From Burkholderiales bacterium (GTDB taxonomy: Bacteria; Pseudomonadota; Gammaproteobacteria; Burkholderiales; Burkholderiaceae_C), in the NCBI GenBank assembly GCA_013044035.1, contig JABEVE010000031.1:62001-126000 (forward strand): a stretch of 64,000 nt of DNA. The letters are read 5' to 3'. Below the pieces are notes generated by a model. The model saw only the letters and a list, made by a program, of their open reading frames with translations. It had not been told where the DNA came from and did not search any database. This document shows positions 19,595 through 27,153 of the stretch, piece by piece. The translations under genes were made by a program, and so were the position numbers. Positions within the stretch are counted from its first letter, which is position 1. Every line of letters begins with the position of its first letter.

Positions 19595-20088
19595 ATGCAT
19601 CCGGCCCACAAACCCAGCGAAACTGCCGCGACCACATGGCTGCACCGCCAGTCCGTCGACTTCAGTCTGCATGTCTACGACTATGTGGACCGTGGCGGAG
19701 CGAGCTGGGGTGCCGAAGCACTGGGGCTGCCCCTGCATGCCGTGATCAAGACCCTGGTGATGCAGAACGAAACGGCAAAGCCGCTGGTGGTGTTGATGCA
19801 TGGCGACTGTCAGATTTCGACCAAGAGCCTGGCGCGGACCATCGGCGTCAAACCGTCCAACCCTGCAGCCCAGGCGTGGCGCTGCGGCAGACTGGCTACC
19901 AGGTGGGTGGGATCTCGCCATTCGCATTGCGCAAGGCCATGCCCATCTATGTTGAGGCAACGGTGCTTGATTTGGAGCGCATCTACATCAATGGTGGGCG
20001 TCGCGGGCTGCTGCTCGGCATGGAGCCTGCTTTGCTCACGGTGCAGATCCATGCGCAGCCCGTGCACTGTGCCCTGCCGTTGGCTTGA
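19595..20088 (+). pseudogene. YbaK/EbsC-type aminoacyl-tRNA deacylase, frameshifted
   Basis: Proteins of this family hydrolyse mischarged Cys-tRNA(Pro) or related species. The first part (from ATG 19595, MHPAHKPSETAATTWL through KSLARTIGVK) is in one frame. The rest (TGYQVGGISPFALRKAMPIY through the stop at 20086-20088) is in another. The family-like reading switches at the AAA run 19850-19852, where one extra A would restore IGVK-TVQPCSPGVALRQTGYQVGG as an uninterrupted protein of about 164 residues. As it stands the frame is broken. This is either a real pseudogene or a one-base sequencing error in a short homopolymer. Confidence 0.85.
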
Positions 20089-20180
20089 GCAACCCTACAA
20101 ACTGTCTACTCAAGCAGCCTGTCTGCCCGCCCGACGCTTGCGTGACGATCGTCAAGTCCGGGTCAATAGAATCCGCAGCC

Positions 20181-20813
20181 ATGAATCTCACCTTCGCCGC
20201 CGTGCTTGCAGTTCTTGCTGCCTATCTGCTCGGCTCCATTGCTTTTGCCGTGGTCGTGAGCCACCTCATGGGATTGCCGGACCCGCGCAGTTTCGGCTCT
20301 GGCAATCCCGGCGCGACCAATGTGTTGCGCTCAGGCAGCAAGTTGGCCGCCGCATTGACGCTGCTGCTCGATGCCTTCAAAGGTTGGCTGCCGGTCTGGC
20401 TGGCGTTATGGGGTGCCGAGGCGGGATGGCTTGCCCCCGCCACGGTGTCCTTGGTGGTCTTGGCCGTTTTTCTGGGCCATCTCTACCCCGTCTTTTTTCA
20501 GTTCAAAGGGGGCAAGGGCGTGGCCACTGCAGCCGGCATCCTTCTGGCCATCAATCCGTGGCTGGGTTTGGCGACGATAGCAACCTGGTTGATCGTCGCC
20601 ATCTTCACGCGCTATTCGTCGCTGGCCGCGCTCTCGGCCGCTGTGTTCGCACCGCTCTATGACTGGCTGGGTCGCGGATTGGTCTGGAAAGGTGACATGG
20701 CCATGCTGCTGGCGGTCGTCATCATCTCGGTGCTCGTGGTGTGGCGGCACCGCAGAAATGTGCGCAATCTGCTGGACGGCAAGGAAAGTCGCATCGGGCG
20801 CAAGCAGCACTAG
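20181..20813 (+). CDS. plsY: Acyl-phosphate:glycerol-3-phosphate acyltransferase
   Basis: Inner-membrane enzyme that acylates glycerol-3-phosphate from acyl-phosphate, the first step of phospholipid synthesis. The 210-residue product has multiple membrane helices. The three conserved loops are visible as [31 protein letters not shown] (phosphate binding) and [10 protein letters not shown]. The start at 20181 (MNLTFAAVL) is conserved and lies about 90 bp after the frameshifted deacylase. Confidence 0.95.
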   Translation: MNLTFAAVLAVLAAYLLGSIAFAVVVSHLMGLPDPRSFGSGNPGATNVLRSGSKLAAALTLLLDAFKGWLPVWLALWGAEAGWLAPATVSLVVLAVFLGHLYPVFFQFKGGKGVATAAGILLAINPWLGLATIATWLIVAIFTRYSSLAALSAAVFAPLYDWLGRGLVWKGDMAMLLAVVIISVLVVWRHRRNVRNLLDGKESRIGRKQH

Positions 20814-20846
20814 CCTGGACTCTTGGCCCTTAACGTCGATGGGCGA

Positions 20847-21530
20847 TCAGTTACGCGCCGTCAAGGTCAACTGGTCGGCGTCGTGCCGCAAGTCCAGGTG
20901 CTTGAGAAAGCTCATGCCCAGCAACACGATGGGCAGTGACGAGTCCTGGATGACAGCTGGTACTTCGCGGCGTTCGATGGTGCCCACGCGCACGGAACTC
21001 AACAGGATCTCGGTCGCCTGCACGACGCCGTTAGCTGTGTGCACGGACATCGGCCGGCCGCCTTGTAGTGACAGGCCGAGTTGAGCCGCCTGAGCCCGGC
21101 TCAGCGACACCATGGTGGCTCCGGTGTCCACCATCATGCGAACGAGTTTGCCGTTGATGCGCCCTTCCGTGACGAACTGACCGTTCGGCAGTGCTTGCAG
21201 GACGGTCGATGCCGGACCCTTACCCGCCAAGTTCACGGGGCTCGCGCCCACGCGCAACTCCTGCTGTTGGCCGCCCACGCTGACCACGGCCGAGCTGTCG
21301 CCCACACGCACGACTTTCACGCCCTGCTGGCTTTGTCCCGCGGCAACGGCCTTGGGCGCTGCGCCGTCGATGACCAGCAAGGCTTTGTCGCCGAAACTGC
21401 CGACCAGACTCACACTCTGTGCGCAGGCTGCGGCGCAGCCACCGAGAAGGGCCAAGGCCGCGAGCCGGCGTAGCCGCAGCAATACCGGCGGCTGACATAT
21501 GTCCGCCAAGTCGAGTGAAGCGCGCATCAT
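20847..21530 (-). CDS. Retropepsin-like (clan AA) aspartic protease, exported
   Basis: Probable periplasmic protein of 227 residues. It has an N-terminal signal sequence ([20 protein letters not shown]) and a retropepsin-like domain with the active-site motif [13 protein letters not shown] and the downstream hydrophobic block [15 protein letters not shown]. Single-domain bacterial retropepsin-like proteins of this type are common; their substrates are unknown. Its first ATG overlaps the yajQ stop as ATGA, implying translational coupling. Confidence 0.88.
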   Translation of the reverse strand: MMRASLDLADICQPPVLLRLRRLAALALLGGCAAACAQSVSLVGSFGDKALLVIDGAAPKAVAAGQSQQGVKVVRVGDSSAVVSVGGQQQELRVGASPVNLAGKGPASTVLQALPNGQFVTEGRINGKLVRMMVDTGATMVSLSRAQAAQLGLSLQGGRPMSVHTANGVVQATEILLSSVRVGTIERREVPAVIQDSSLPIVLLGMSFLKHLDLRHDADQLTLTARN

Positions 21531-22012
21531 TCGCGGAAGTTGGTGAACGACAGCGGCGCGTCGGTGATGGCTTTTGTCAGCAAGGCCATGGCGGCTTGCA
21601 GGTCGTCGCGCTTGGCCCCTGTGATGCGTACAACATCACCCTGAATGGCCGATTGCAGCTTGAGCTTGGACTCCTTCACCGTTGCGGTGATGCGTTTGGC
21701 CAAGTCCTGCGGAATGCCGGATTTCACGGTGATCACCTGCTTGACCTTGTCACCGCCGATGGTCTCGAGTTTGCCGAGATCGAGAAAGCGCACGTCGACG
21801 TTGCGCTTGGCCATCTTGCTCATCAGCACGTCGCGCACCTGGCCGAGCTGGAAGTCGCTGTCCGCCCAAGCGGTGATGAGCTTATCGGCCAGTTCCACCT
21901 TCGCCGAACTGCCCTTGAAGTCGAAACGGTTGCTGGTTTCCTTGCCGGTCTGGTCGACGGCGTTGCGGATTTCGATCAGGTTGGGCTCAAGCACGGCGTC
22001 GAACGATGGCAT
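21527..22012 (-). CDS. YajQ-family nucleotide-binding protein
   Basis: Small cytoplasmic protein of 161 residues. It starts [20 protein letters not shown] and carries [15 protein letters not shown] and [20 protein letters not shown], which define the YajQ/UPF0234 family. Some members bind cyclic di-GMP and act with transcription factors; whether this one does is not visible. The start at 22012 is chosen by homology. The gene diverges from murB with a 49-bp gap and is coupled to the downstream protease gene. Confidence 0.93.
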   Translation of the reverse strand: MPSFDAVLEPNLIEIRNAVDQTGKETSNRFDFKGSSAKVELADKLITAWADSDFQLGQVRDVLMSKMAKRNVDVRFLDLGKLETIGGDKVKQVITVKSGIPQDLAKRITATVKESKLKLQSAIQGDVVRITGAKRDDLQAAMALLTKAITDAPLSFTNFRE

Positions 22013-22061
22013 GGCTGGGTCAGGCGAAGATAATGGTCGTTTGACCGAAGCTTTCCATTGT

Positions 22062-23084
22062 ATGGACCTGCAACTCGAAACCCACGTCCCCCTGGCCGCA
22101 ATGAACACCTTCGGCGTGGCAGCGCACGCAGCCCGATTGGTGCGCGTGCACAGTCAGCGCGAGGTGCGGCAACTGGTCGACCACGCCGAACTCGGTGTGC
22201 TGCCAAAGCTCGTTCTGGGCAGCGGCAGCAATCTGCTGCTCACGCGTGACCCGCAGGAGCTTGTCGTCAAGATCGAGATCGGTGGCTTGCGTGTGCTGCG
22301 CGATGACGCCGATGCCACCATTCTCGAGGCCGGTGCGGGTGTGGGCTGGCACGACCTTGTGCGTTGGAGCCTGGAGCAAGGCTTCGGGGGGCTGGAGAAT
22401 CTCGCCCTCATCCCTGGAACCGCGGGTGCTGCGCCGGTGCAGAACATCGGCGCCTACGGTCTGGAACTGGCACAGCGATTCGACTCACTCGATGCCGTGG
22501 ACCTGACCACCGGCCGCGTCGTCACGCTCGACGCGGCTGCTTGCCGCTTCGGCTATCGCGACAGCTTGTTCAAGCACGAACTGGCTGGCAAGTCCGTCAT
22601 CACACAGTTGCGTTTGCGCCTGCCCAAACCTTGGAGGCCGGTGCTCGGCTATGCCGATCTGGAGCGGCATTTCGCAAGACTCGGCATTGCCGCGCCCGAT
22701 GCCTGGCAGATCTTCGAGGCTGTCTGCGCCATCCGCCGCACCAAACTGCCCGATCCGGCCGTACTTGGCAATGCCGGCAGCTTCTTCAAGAACCCGGTGG
22801 TCAACCGCACCATCCGCAATGAAATCCTGCAGGACTTTCCCGAGATCGTCAGCTATCCGCTGGACGATGGCACCTACAAACTGGCTGCTGCGTGGATGAT
22901 CGATGCCAGCGGCTGGAAGGGCAGGAGCCTCGGCCGCGCCGCGGTGGATGCGCGCCATGCCCTGGTTCTGGTGAACAAGGGAGGCGCCAGCGGCGAGGAG
23001 ATTGCCGTACTGGCTAGCGCCGTGCAGCGGGCCGTGGCGCAAAAATTCGGCATCACGCTCGAATACGAACCCGTGCTGGTTTGA
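22062..23084 (+). CDS. murB: UDP-N-acetylmuramate dehydrogenase
   Basis: FAD-dependent reduction of enolpyruvyl-UDP-GlcNAc to UDP-MurNAc in peptidoglycan synthesis. The 340-residue product contains the FAD-binding blocks [10 protein letters not shown] and [17 protein letters not shown], the [12 protein letters not shown] motif with the catalytic Ser, and the closing [16 protein letters not shown]. The start at 22062 ([18 protein letters not shown]) is set by homology; the frame is open further upstream but runs antisense to yajQ. Confidence 0.96.
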   Translation: MDLQLETHVPLAAMNTFGVAAHAARLVRVHSQREVRQLVDHAELGVLPKLVLGSGSNLLLTRDPQELVVKIEIGGLRVLRDDADATILEAGAGVGWHDLVRWSLEQGFGGLENLALIPGTAGAAPVQNIGAYGLELAQRFDSLDAVDLTTGRVVTLDAAACRFGYRDSLFKHELAGKSVITQLRLRLPKPWRPVLGYADLERHFARLGIAAPDAWQIFEAVCAIRRTKLPDPAVLGNAGSFFKNPVVNRTIRNEILQDFPEIVSYPLDDGTYKLAAAWMIDASGWKGRSLGRAAVDARHALVLVNKGGASGEEIAVLASAVQRAVAQKFGITLEYEPVLV

Positions 23085-23112
23085 GCGGCCGGCTTGCGGG
23101 CATGCCGGTCTG

Positions 23113-23134
23113 AAAAAAAGCGCCGAAGCGCCTT
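23113..23134 (-). terminator. Intrinsic terminator of the rhodanese-side sulfur gene group
   Basis: On the minus strand, AAGGCGC-TTCG-GCGCTTT forms a seven-base-pair stem with a UUCG-type tetraloop running into a T tract. It lies 57 nt after the stop of the sulfurtransferase gene. Confidence 0.85.
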
Positions 23135-23190
23135 GCGCTGAGCCAACGGCCGCACCAACGGGAGGTCGGCGAGGCCGAGCAGTTGTCGCC

Positions 23191-24171
23191 CTACTGCAAG
23201 CCGACCGTGGGGTTGCCCAGATTGGTCCACTCGATCATCGACCCGGCGTAGAGCCTGGCGTTCGGGTTGCCCAGAATTTCGTGGGTCACGAACCAGGCGC
23301 CAGACGCCAGGTGACCGGTGTTGCAATAGGTCACGGTGGGCGCATTCGGCTGGATGTTGAACTCGGCGTAGATCTTCTTGTAATCGTCGGCCGTCATGAA
23401 CTCGTGCGCGGCGCCCACGGGTTTGACGATGGCGTCGGTCGGGAAGGAGCGTGCGCCGGGCAGATGGCCAGCCGTCTTGTTGATCGGCTTCTTCACGATG
23501 CCGAGGAACTGGGCGGTGGGACGCGCGTCGACAAACTGGTCGGAACCTTTTTGCAGACCTTCCTTGACCTGTTGCATCGAAGCCAGAATGCTCTTGTCTT
23601 CCGGCCCGGCTGTCCAATTGCCGGGGGTGGTCGCGGCCTTGTCCGTCACCACGGGCAAGCCAGCTTGCAACCACGCGTTCACACCGCCATTGAGGATGGC
23701 GAGCTTGTCGCGTGGCTCGCCGAAGTAGCGCAGTTGGAAATACAGGCGGGTGGCCATGTCCATCGAATCGACGCTTTCGCCAGTGGGAACGATCACGATG
23801 GGCTTGTCGGTCTTGTTCAGGCCGGCGTCGTCCATGGCCTTGGTGAAGAACGCCGCCGTGGGAAGCTGGGCCTTGATCTTCACGCCGTCGACGGTGCGCT
23901 CTTCACGAATCTTGCCAAAATCGACGGATATCGCCCCCGCGAGATGGCCGCCGGTTTGCACCAGATCTCTCTTGCCGGTTTTCTTGTCGACTTCGAACTT
24001 CGGTTCGGCAGTGAACGTCTTCATGTCGTCACGAATGTCGACGATGGTGACCTCATGCATGTGCTCGTGCAACCATTGCGGCGTGACCAACGGCCCGGGA
24101 AGCCCGCCGGCGGATGCCATCTGGGCGGCAGTTCCCAGAATGACGGCGCCAATCAAGTTGATGACTTTCAT
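23191..24171 (-). CDS. Periplasmic sulfurtransferase with two rhodanese domains
   Basis: Probably transfers or accepts sulfane sulfur in the periplasm. The 326-residue product begins with a signal peptide (MKVINLIGAVILGTAAQM, probable cleavage after ASA) and has two rhodanese modules. The second carries the active-site cysteine in VTYCNTGHLASGAW; the first has no cysteine at the matching place, as in many tandem rhodaneses. The start at 24171 is supported by GGAGAG a few bases upstream. It is the last gene of the minus-strand sulfur group before a strong terminator. Confidence 0.92.
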   Translation of the reverse strand: MKVINLIGAVILGTAAQMASAGGLPGPLVTPQWLHEHMHEVTIVDIRDDMKTFTAEPKFEVDKKTGKRDLVQTGGHLAGAISVDFGKIREERTVDGVKIKAQLPTAAFFTKAMDDAGLNKTDKPIVIVPTGESVDSMDMATRLYFQLRYFGEPRDKLAILNGGVNAWLQAGLPVVTDKAATTPGNWTAGPEDKSILASMQQVKEGLQKGSDQFVDARPTAQFLGIVKKPINKTAGHLPGARSFPTDAIVKPVGAAHEFMTADDYKKIYAEFNIQPNAPTVTYCNTGHLASGAWFVTHEILGNPNARLYAGSMIEWTNLGNPTVGLQ

Positions 24172-24216
24172 GTTTCTCTCCACGTTGAACAAAAAATACC
24201 GGATCGGAGTTTGGTC

Positions 24217-25017
24217 TCAGCCGATCCCAGCGCTCTCCAAAAATTGAAACTGTTGCGCAAGGTCGATACGACACTGGCTCAGGATGTGGGTGCGGCGATC
24301 CTCGAGCACATGCTCGAGATCCGATCGCAGGCTTCTCGCGGCGATGCGAGCATCGCGCCACTGGAGGAGTGCGCCGATTTGCAGGGCAAATAGCCGCACC
24401 ATGCTTTGGACCCAGCGAGCGGTTGCTGCCGGGTTGGCTTGTGCCAAGTCGATGTTCTGCATTGTGCGAATCACCGTTGCAGCAGGTAGCCAGTGCTCAG
24501 CGGTGACCCAGCGGTTGGTGGTGAACAAGCGCAGGGGAAAGCCGCGCTCGTTCACGGAAATACCGATGAGGTGGGTGTAATCGGGAATCGCGACCGGGGA
24601 GATGTCAGCCCTCAGGCCAGCGGTTGAATCCGGTGCGCACGTTGCACCGGGTGCTGGGAGAATTTTCCTGACGTTTCTCACGTTTGAGGCTGGGCCAAAT
24701 ACGTGGAAATGGCCATGTTCCCCGGCCATACGCTCACTGGCCGTGTGCGCGTGGTAATAAAAGCGGTAGCCGGTGCGTGCATCCACGGCGTCGTTGTCCG
24801 GGTAATGCGCCCATTCCGTGAACGCGGTGTGCTTGCCGAGCACATCGGCCAGCACACCGCTGCCGCGTCGGGAAGACGTTTGCATGCAGTCCAGCACGTT
24901 CTCAGCAGCCTTCATCATGCGCTGCTGTTGCAGCCTTGGCTGCATGCGCAGCAAGTGCTGCAACTCGGAGGCGCCGAGCCGGAGTTGGGATGACAACCCG
25001 GATGATCTGGCTGGCAT
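24217..25017 (-). CDS. Conserved protein of unknown function with HAH/HGHFH motif
   Basis: A 266-residue protein with no signal peptide or membrane segment. The central part has a His-rich motif (YYHAHTASERMAGEHGHFHVF) followed by THLIGISVNERGFPLRLFTTNRWVTAEHW, and the C-terminal half is helical. The pattern is what I remember of a proteobacterial domain of unknown function (perhaps DUF6969; the name is from memory). The clustered histidines could bind metal, which is inference. It lies between the NPCAP-repeat gene and the periplasmic rhodanese, with a 45-bp gap to the latter. Confidence 0.8.
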   Translation of the reverse strand: MPARSSGLSSQLRLGASELQHLLRMQPRLQQQRMMKAAENVLDCMQTSSRRGSGVLADVLGKHTAFTEWAHYPDNDAVDARTGYRFYYHAHTASERMAGEHGHFHVFGPASNVRNVRKILPAPGATCAPDSTAGLRADISPVAIPDYTHLIGISVNERGFPLRLFTTNRWVTAEHWLPAATVIRTMQNIDLAQANPAATARWVQSMVRLFALQIGALLQWRDARIAARSLRSDLEHVLEDRRTHILSQCRIDLAQQFQFLESAGIG

Positions 25018-25113
25018 GGATCAAGAGCAGAACGCGACAGGAGTCTCAGCACTGAAACCAGTCACCAGCGACGAGCCCGAGGGAATGAATCGGCCCGTAG
25101 CCAGCGCTGCAAG

Positions 25114-25383
25114 TTACTTCGAGGGTGCGCAGGGGTTGCTGGATTTGTGCTCCATCTTGGCAGGGGCGCAGGGATTACCGGTCTTTTTGCCCTTGTTCAT
25201 GTTTTTGTCCATTTTTTTGGATGAAGGTGCACATGGGTTGCTCGGTGCACAGGGGTTGGCCGCAGCCTGTGCCATGGGTGCGCCAGACAGGCTGCTCAGC
25301 GCCTGGGGCATCGGCGCAACGATGGCAGCGGCAAGCGCGAGGGTGGGTAGGGCTTGGGACAACTTGAGGCGCGAATGAGCCAT
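25114..25383 (-). CDS. Small exported protein with four NPCAP repeats
   Basis: Predicted 89-residue product. A signal-peptide-like N-terminus (MAHSRLKLSQALPTLALAAA) precedes a short Lys/Met-rich region holding four copies of Asn-Pro-Cys-Ala-Pro at roughly residues 53, 59, 74 and 85. All four cysteines of the protein lie in these repeats. The start at 25383 is supported by AGGAG 8 nt upstream. Periplasmic location is inferred. Cysteine-rich repeat proteins of this kind have no function I can assign; metal or sulfur binding is a guess from composition and from the sulfur-gene neighbours. Confidence 0.8.
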   Translation of the reverse strand: MAHSRLKLSQALPTLALAAAIVAPMPQALSSLSGAPMAQAAANPCAPSNPCAPSSKKMDKNMNKGKKTGNPCAPAKMEHKSSNPCAPSK

Positions 25384-25561
25384 GAAAAATCTCCTGAGAT
25401 GGTGGAACAACAAGAAAACGCCAGGGGCGTGGTGCAGCCCAATGAGACCTTGGTTGCGTGAACTTCAACGCCCGAGCGAAGGAAAGGTACACGGGCATCG
25501 GGCGCATCGCCAAAAGAGCCGTCCATGGCCCCAGCCCGGGGCCTGGACGATTCCTGCATAT

Positions 25562-26176
25562 TCAGGACTGCTGCGTGGCCGCCATGCCCGTTGCCTTGTT
25601 GGCAGTGGGCGCCGTGGGAAATGCCGGGTTGGCGCGCGTGAGGTAGCCAACCCCTACCAGAATCGCGAACAACAATGCCCAGACAGCCCAAACGGGCATG
25701 TGCAGAAGTTGCGGCACGGTCAGGGAATCGGGACCAGCCTGCCTCCAGGCCCAACTTTCGATGGAGGACGAGAAGCCATTGAAAACCAGCGTACCCAGGC
25801 CGATGCCGAGCAAGAAGATCAGGCCGTCGAGCTTACCGGAGAACAGCGCAACCAGCGAAGTGCCTGGGCAGTAGCCACCGATGGCCATGCCTGCGCCGAT
25901 GCCCACGCCGCCCAAGGTGCTACCCCAGATGAAGACGGATGGCACGAACATGTCGTTGACGACATTCACCAAGCCCAAGCCTTGCATCAGATACAAGCCC
26001 CCGGACGCCACGATGATGGCGGTGAACATGACCTTGAACACGGCCCAGTCCTTGAAACGCAACTGCGCCGTGAGTTTGCAGCCGCTGCCAAACCCGGCGT
26101 TTTCCAGCACATAGCCGAAGACGATGCCGAGGATGATGCCTGAAAGTGGTCCGGTGTAACCGAGAGGGAAACTCAT
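25562..26176 (-). CDS. YeeE/YedE-family membrane protein (second half-size subunit, PmpB-like)
   Basis: Inner-membrane protein of the YeeE/YedE (TsuA-type) family, whose studied members import thiosulfate or other sulfur species. The 204 residues have about five hydrophobic segments. The conserved cysteines lie in GFGSGCKLTAQL and GGYCPGTSLVAL. The start at 26176 overlaps the stop of the previous gene by 4 bp (ATGA), so the two half-size proteins are translationally coupled and probably form one transporter. The C-terminus ends in a short Ala/Thr-rich tail. Confidence 0.9.
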   Translation of the reverse strand: MSFPLGYTGPLSGIILGIVFGYVLENAGFGSGCKLTAQLRFKDWAVFKVMFTAIIVASGGLYLMQGLGLVNVVNDMFVPSVFIWGSTLGGVGIGAGMAIGGYCPGTSLVALFSGKLDGLIFLLGIGLGTLVFNGFSSSIESWAWRQAGPDSLTVPQLLHMPVWAVWALLFAILVGVGYLTRANPAFPTAPTANKATGMAATQQS

Positions 26177-26679
26177 CTCCACAGTCCTTTCGTCATTTGA
26201 CCGAACACGATGCCGGCGAGGAAAAATCCGATGAGGAAGAGAAAGCCCGCAGCTGCCAGCGTCGCAGACCCGGACAGGCCCATACCGCTGGTGCAACCCA
26301 GGGCCAGACGTGCACCGAAGCCTGCTGCAACCCCACCGGTGAGTGCCAGCACGAGGCGCATACTGCGTCCTGCTTGCACGGGTCCGTCAACCTGGAGCTT
26401 GAAGCGTCCGGCCAGCACGCTGCCGATGAGGGCGCCAATGGCCAGGCCGACCACCTCCCAGACGATCCAGCGGTTCAGGCCGGCATCGAACAGGCCATGC
26501 AAATAGGTGCGCTGCGCGACGATGGCGGGGTCGATCCGGCCAGCCACGGCGGCCGTGGCCAGGGTGGTCGCTCCAGTGACACCGTAGCCATTGCCGGTGG
26601 CGATGAAGGTGGCCAGGAGCCCCAAACCGAGGACCACCCCGGCGACATAGGGATTCCAAAGGGGGCGTGGGGTTCGCAT
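26173..26679 (-). CDS. YeeE/YedE-family membrane protein (first half-size subunit, PmpA-like)
   Basis: Inner-membrane protein of 168 residues with about four hydrophobic segments. The family cysteine lies in ARLALGCTSGMGLSGSATL. In E. coli YeeE and in Spirochaeta TsuA one polypeptide carries both halves; here two adjacent genes provide them. The start at 26679 is preferred, with AGGAGG 11 nt upstream; an in-frame ATG at 26712 is possible. It heads the minus-strand sulfur group and diverges from sqr. Confidence 0.9.
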   Translation of the reverse strand: MRTPRPLWNPYVAGVVLGLGLLATFIATGNGYGVTGATTLATAAVAGRIDPAIVAQRTYLHGLFDAGLNRWIVWEVVGLAIGALIGSVLAGRFKLQVDGPVQAGRSMRLVLALTGGVAAGFGARLALGCTSGMGLSGSATLAAAGFLFLIGFFLAGIVFGQMTKGLWR

Positions 26680-26850
26680 GATCGTGTCTTCCTCCTGGGG
26701 TGCGTGTGGCATTGCATTGGGTCATATTCCCTCGAACTGAATCTCGGCCCTTCGGGGAACTGCGTCGAGTATAGATAGGTTCCAGTTATGCCTCCTGGAG
26801 TATTAGGGTTTGTCCAGGGGAGGGCAAATACGGACTGAGGCGCGATGGAA

Positions 26851-26864
26851 TTGACCCATGTCAA
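26851..26864. promoter_or_regulatory. FNR/CRP-family operator-like site (TTGAC-N4-GTCAA)
   Basis: TTGACCCATGTCAA is a perfect inverted repeat matching the TTGA-N6-TCAA pattern bound by FNR, Anr, FixK and Dnr-type regulators. It lies 172 bp upstream of the first YeeE/YedE start and 290 bp upstream of sqr. Relative to the TAATAC box on the minus strand its centre would be near -64. Oxygen- or redox-responsive control of the sulfur genes is an inference. Confidence 0.55.
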
Positions 26865-26959
26865 TGATCCATCCCCGGTCGCATCGTGAATCCGGTACTC
26901 GGGGGGGCGATCTGGGTATGCTGGTGCGGCGTGTCAATCTCAAACTTGGTCAAGGCGTG

Positions 26960-26981
26960 GATTCGGCCGATCGGCCGAATC
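26960..26981. repeat. 22-bp perfect palindrome upstream of sqr
   Basis: Each half reads GATTCGGCCGA, so the full 22 bp is self-complementary with no spacer. It lies 172 bp before the sqr start. There is no T tract, so it is not a terminator; an operator or an RNA hairpin in a leader are options. Confidence 0.7.
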
Positions 26982-27153
26982 GCGGGCACGATGGCAAGCG
27001 CGATGATGGGCGCAATGCCAAACGTCCAGACGCAACAGCGGGACGGCGATGCCGGCCGTGCCCAGTGCTGGTTGCGTCGAAGACTGGGGTGGCTGCGTGC
27101 CGCGGCGCGTGGTTCAGGGCGACAGATCAAGACCGTTTCGGAGGCAACAATCC

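Larger units (their letters stand above)
26680..27153. other. 474-bp divergent intergenic region between the YeeE/YedE pair and sqr
   Basis: No convincing gene is present. It contains an FNR/FixK-like inverted repeat (26851-26864), a 22-bp perfect palindrome (26960-26981) and possible minus-strand -10 boxes: TATACT read from 26773 to 26768, and TAATAC read from 26805 to 26800. The second box has TTGCCC 16 bp upstream. Short open frames on both strands around 26860-27160 show no recognizable family. Confidence 0.7.

Noticed and set aside
22916-23100. Possible riboswitch or attenuator near murB or ribF
   Set aside because: No FMN-riboswitch elements lie upstream of ribF and no conserved structure was seen around murB.
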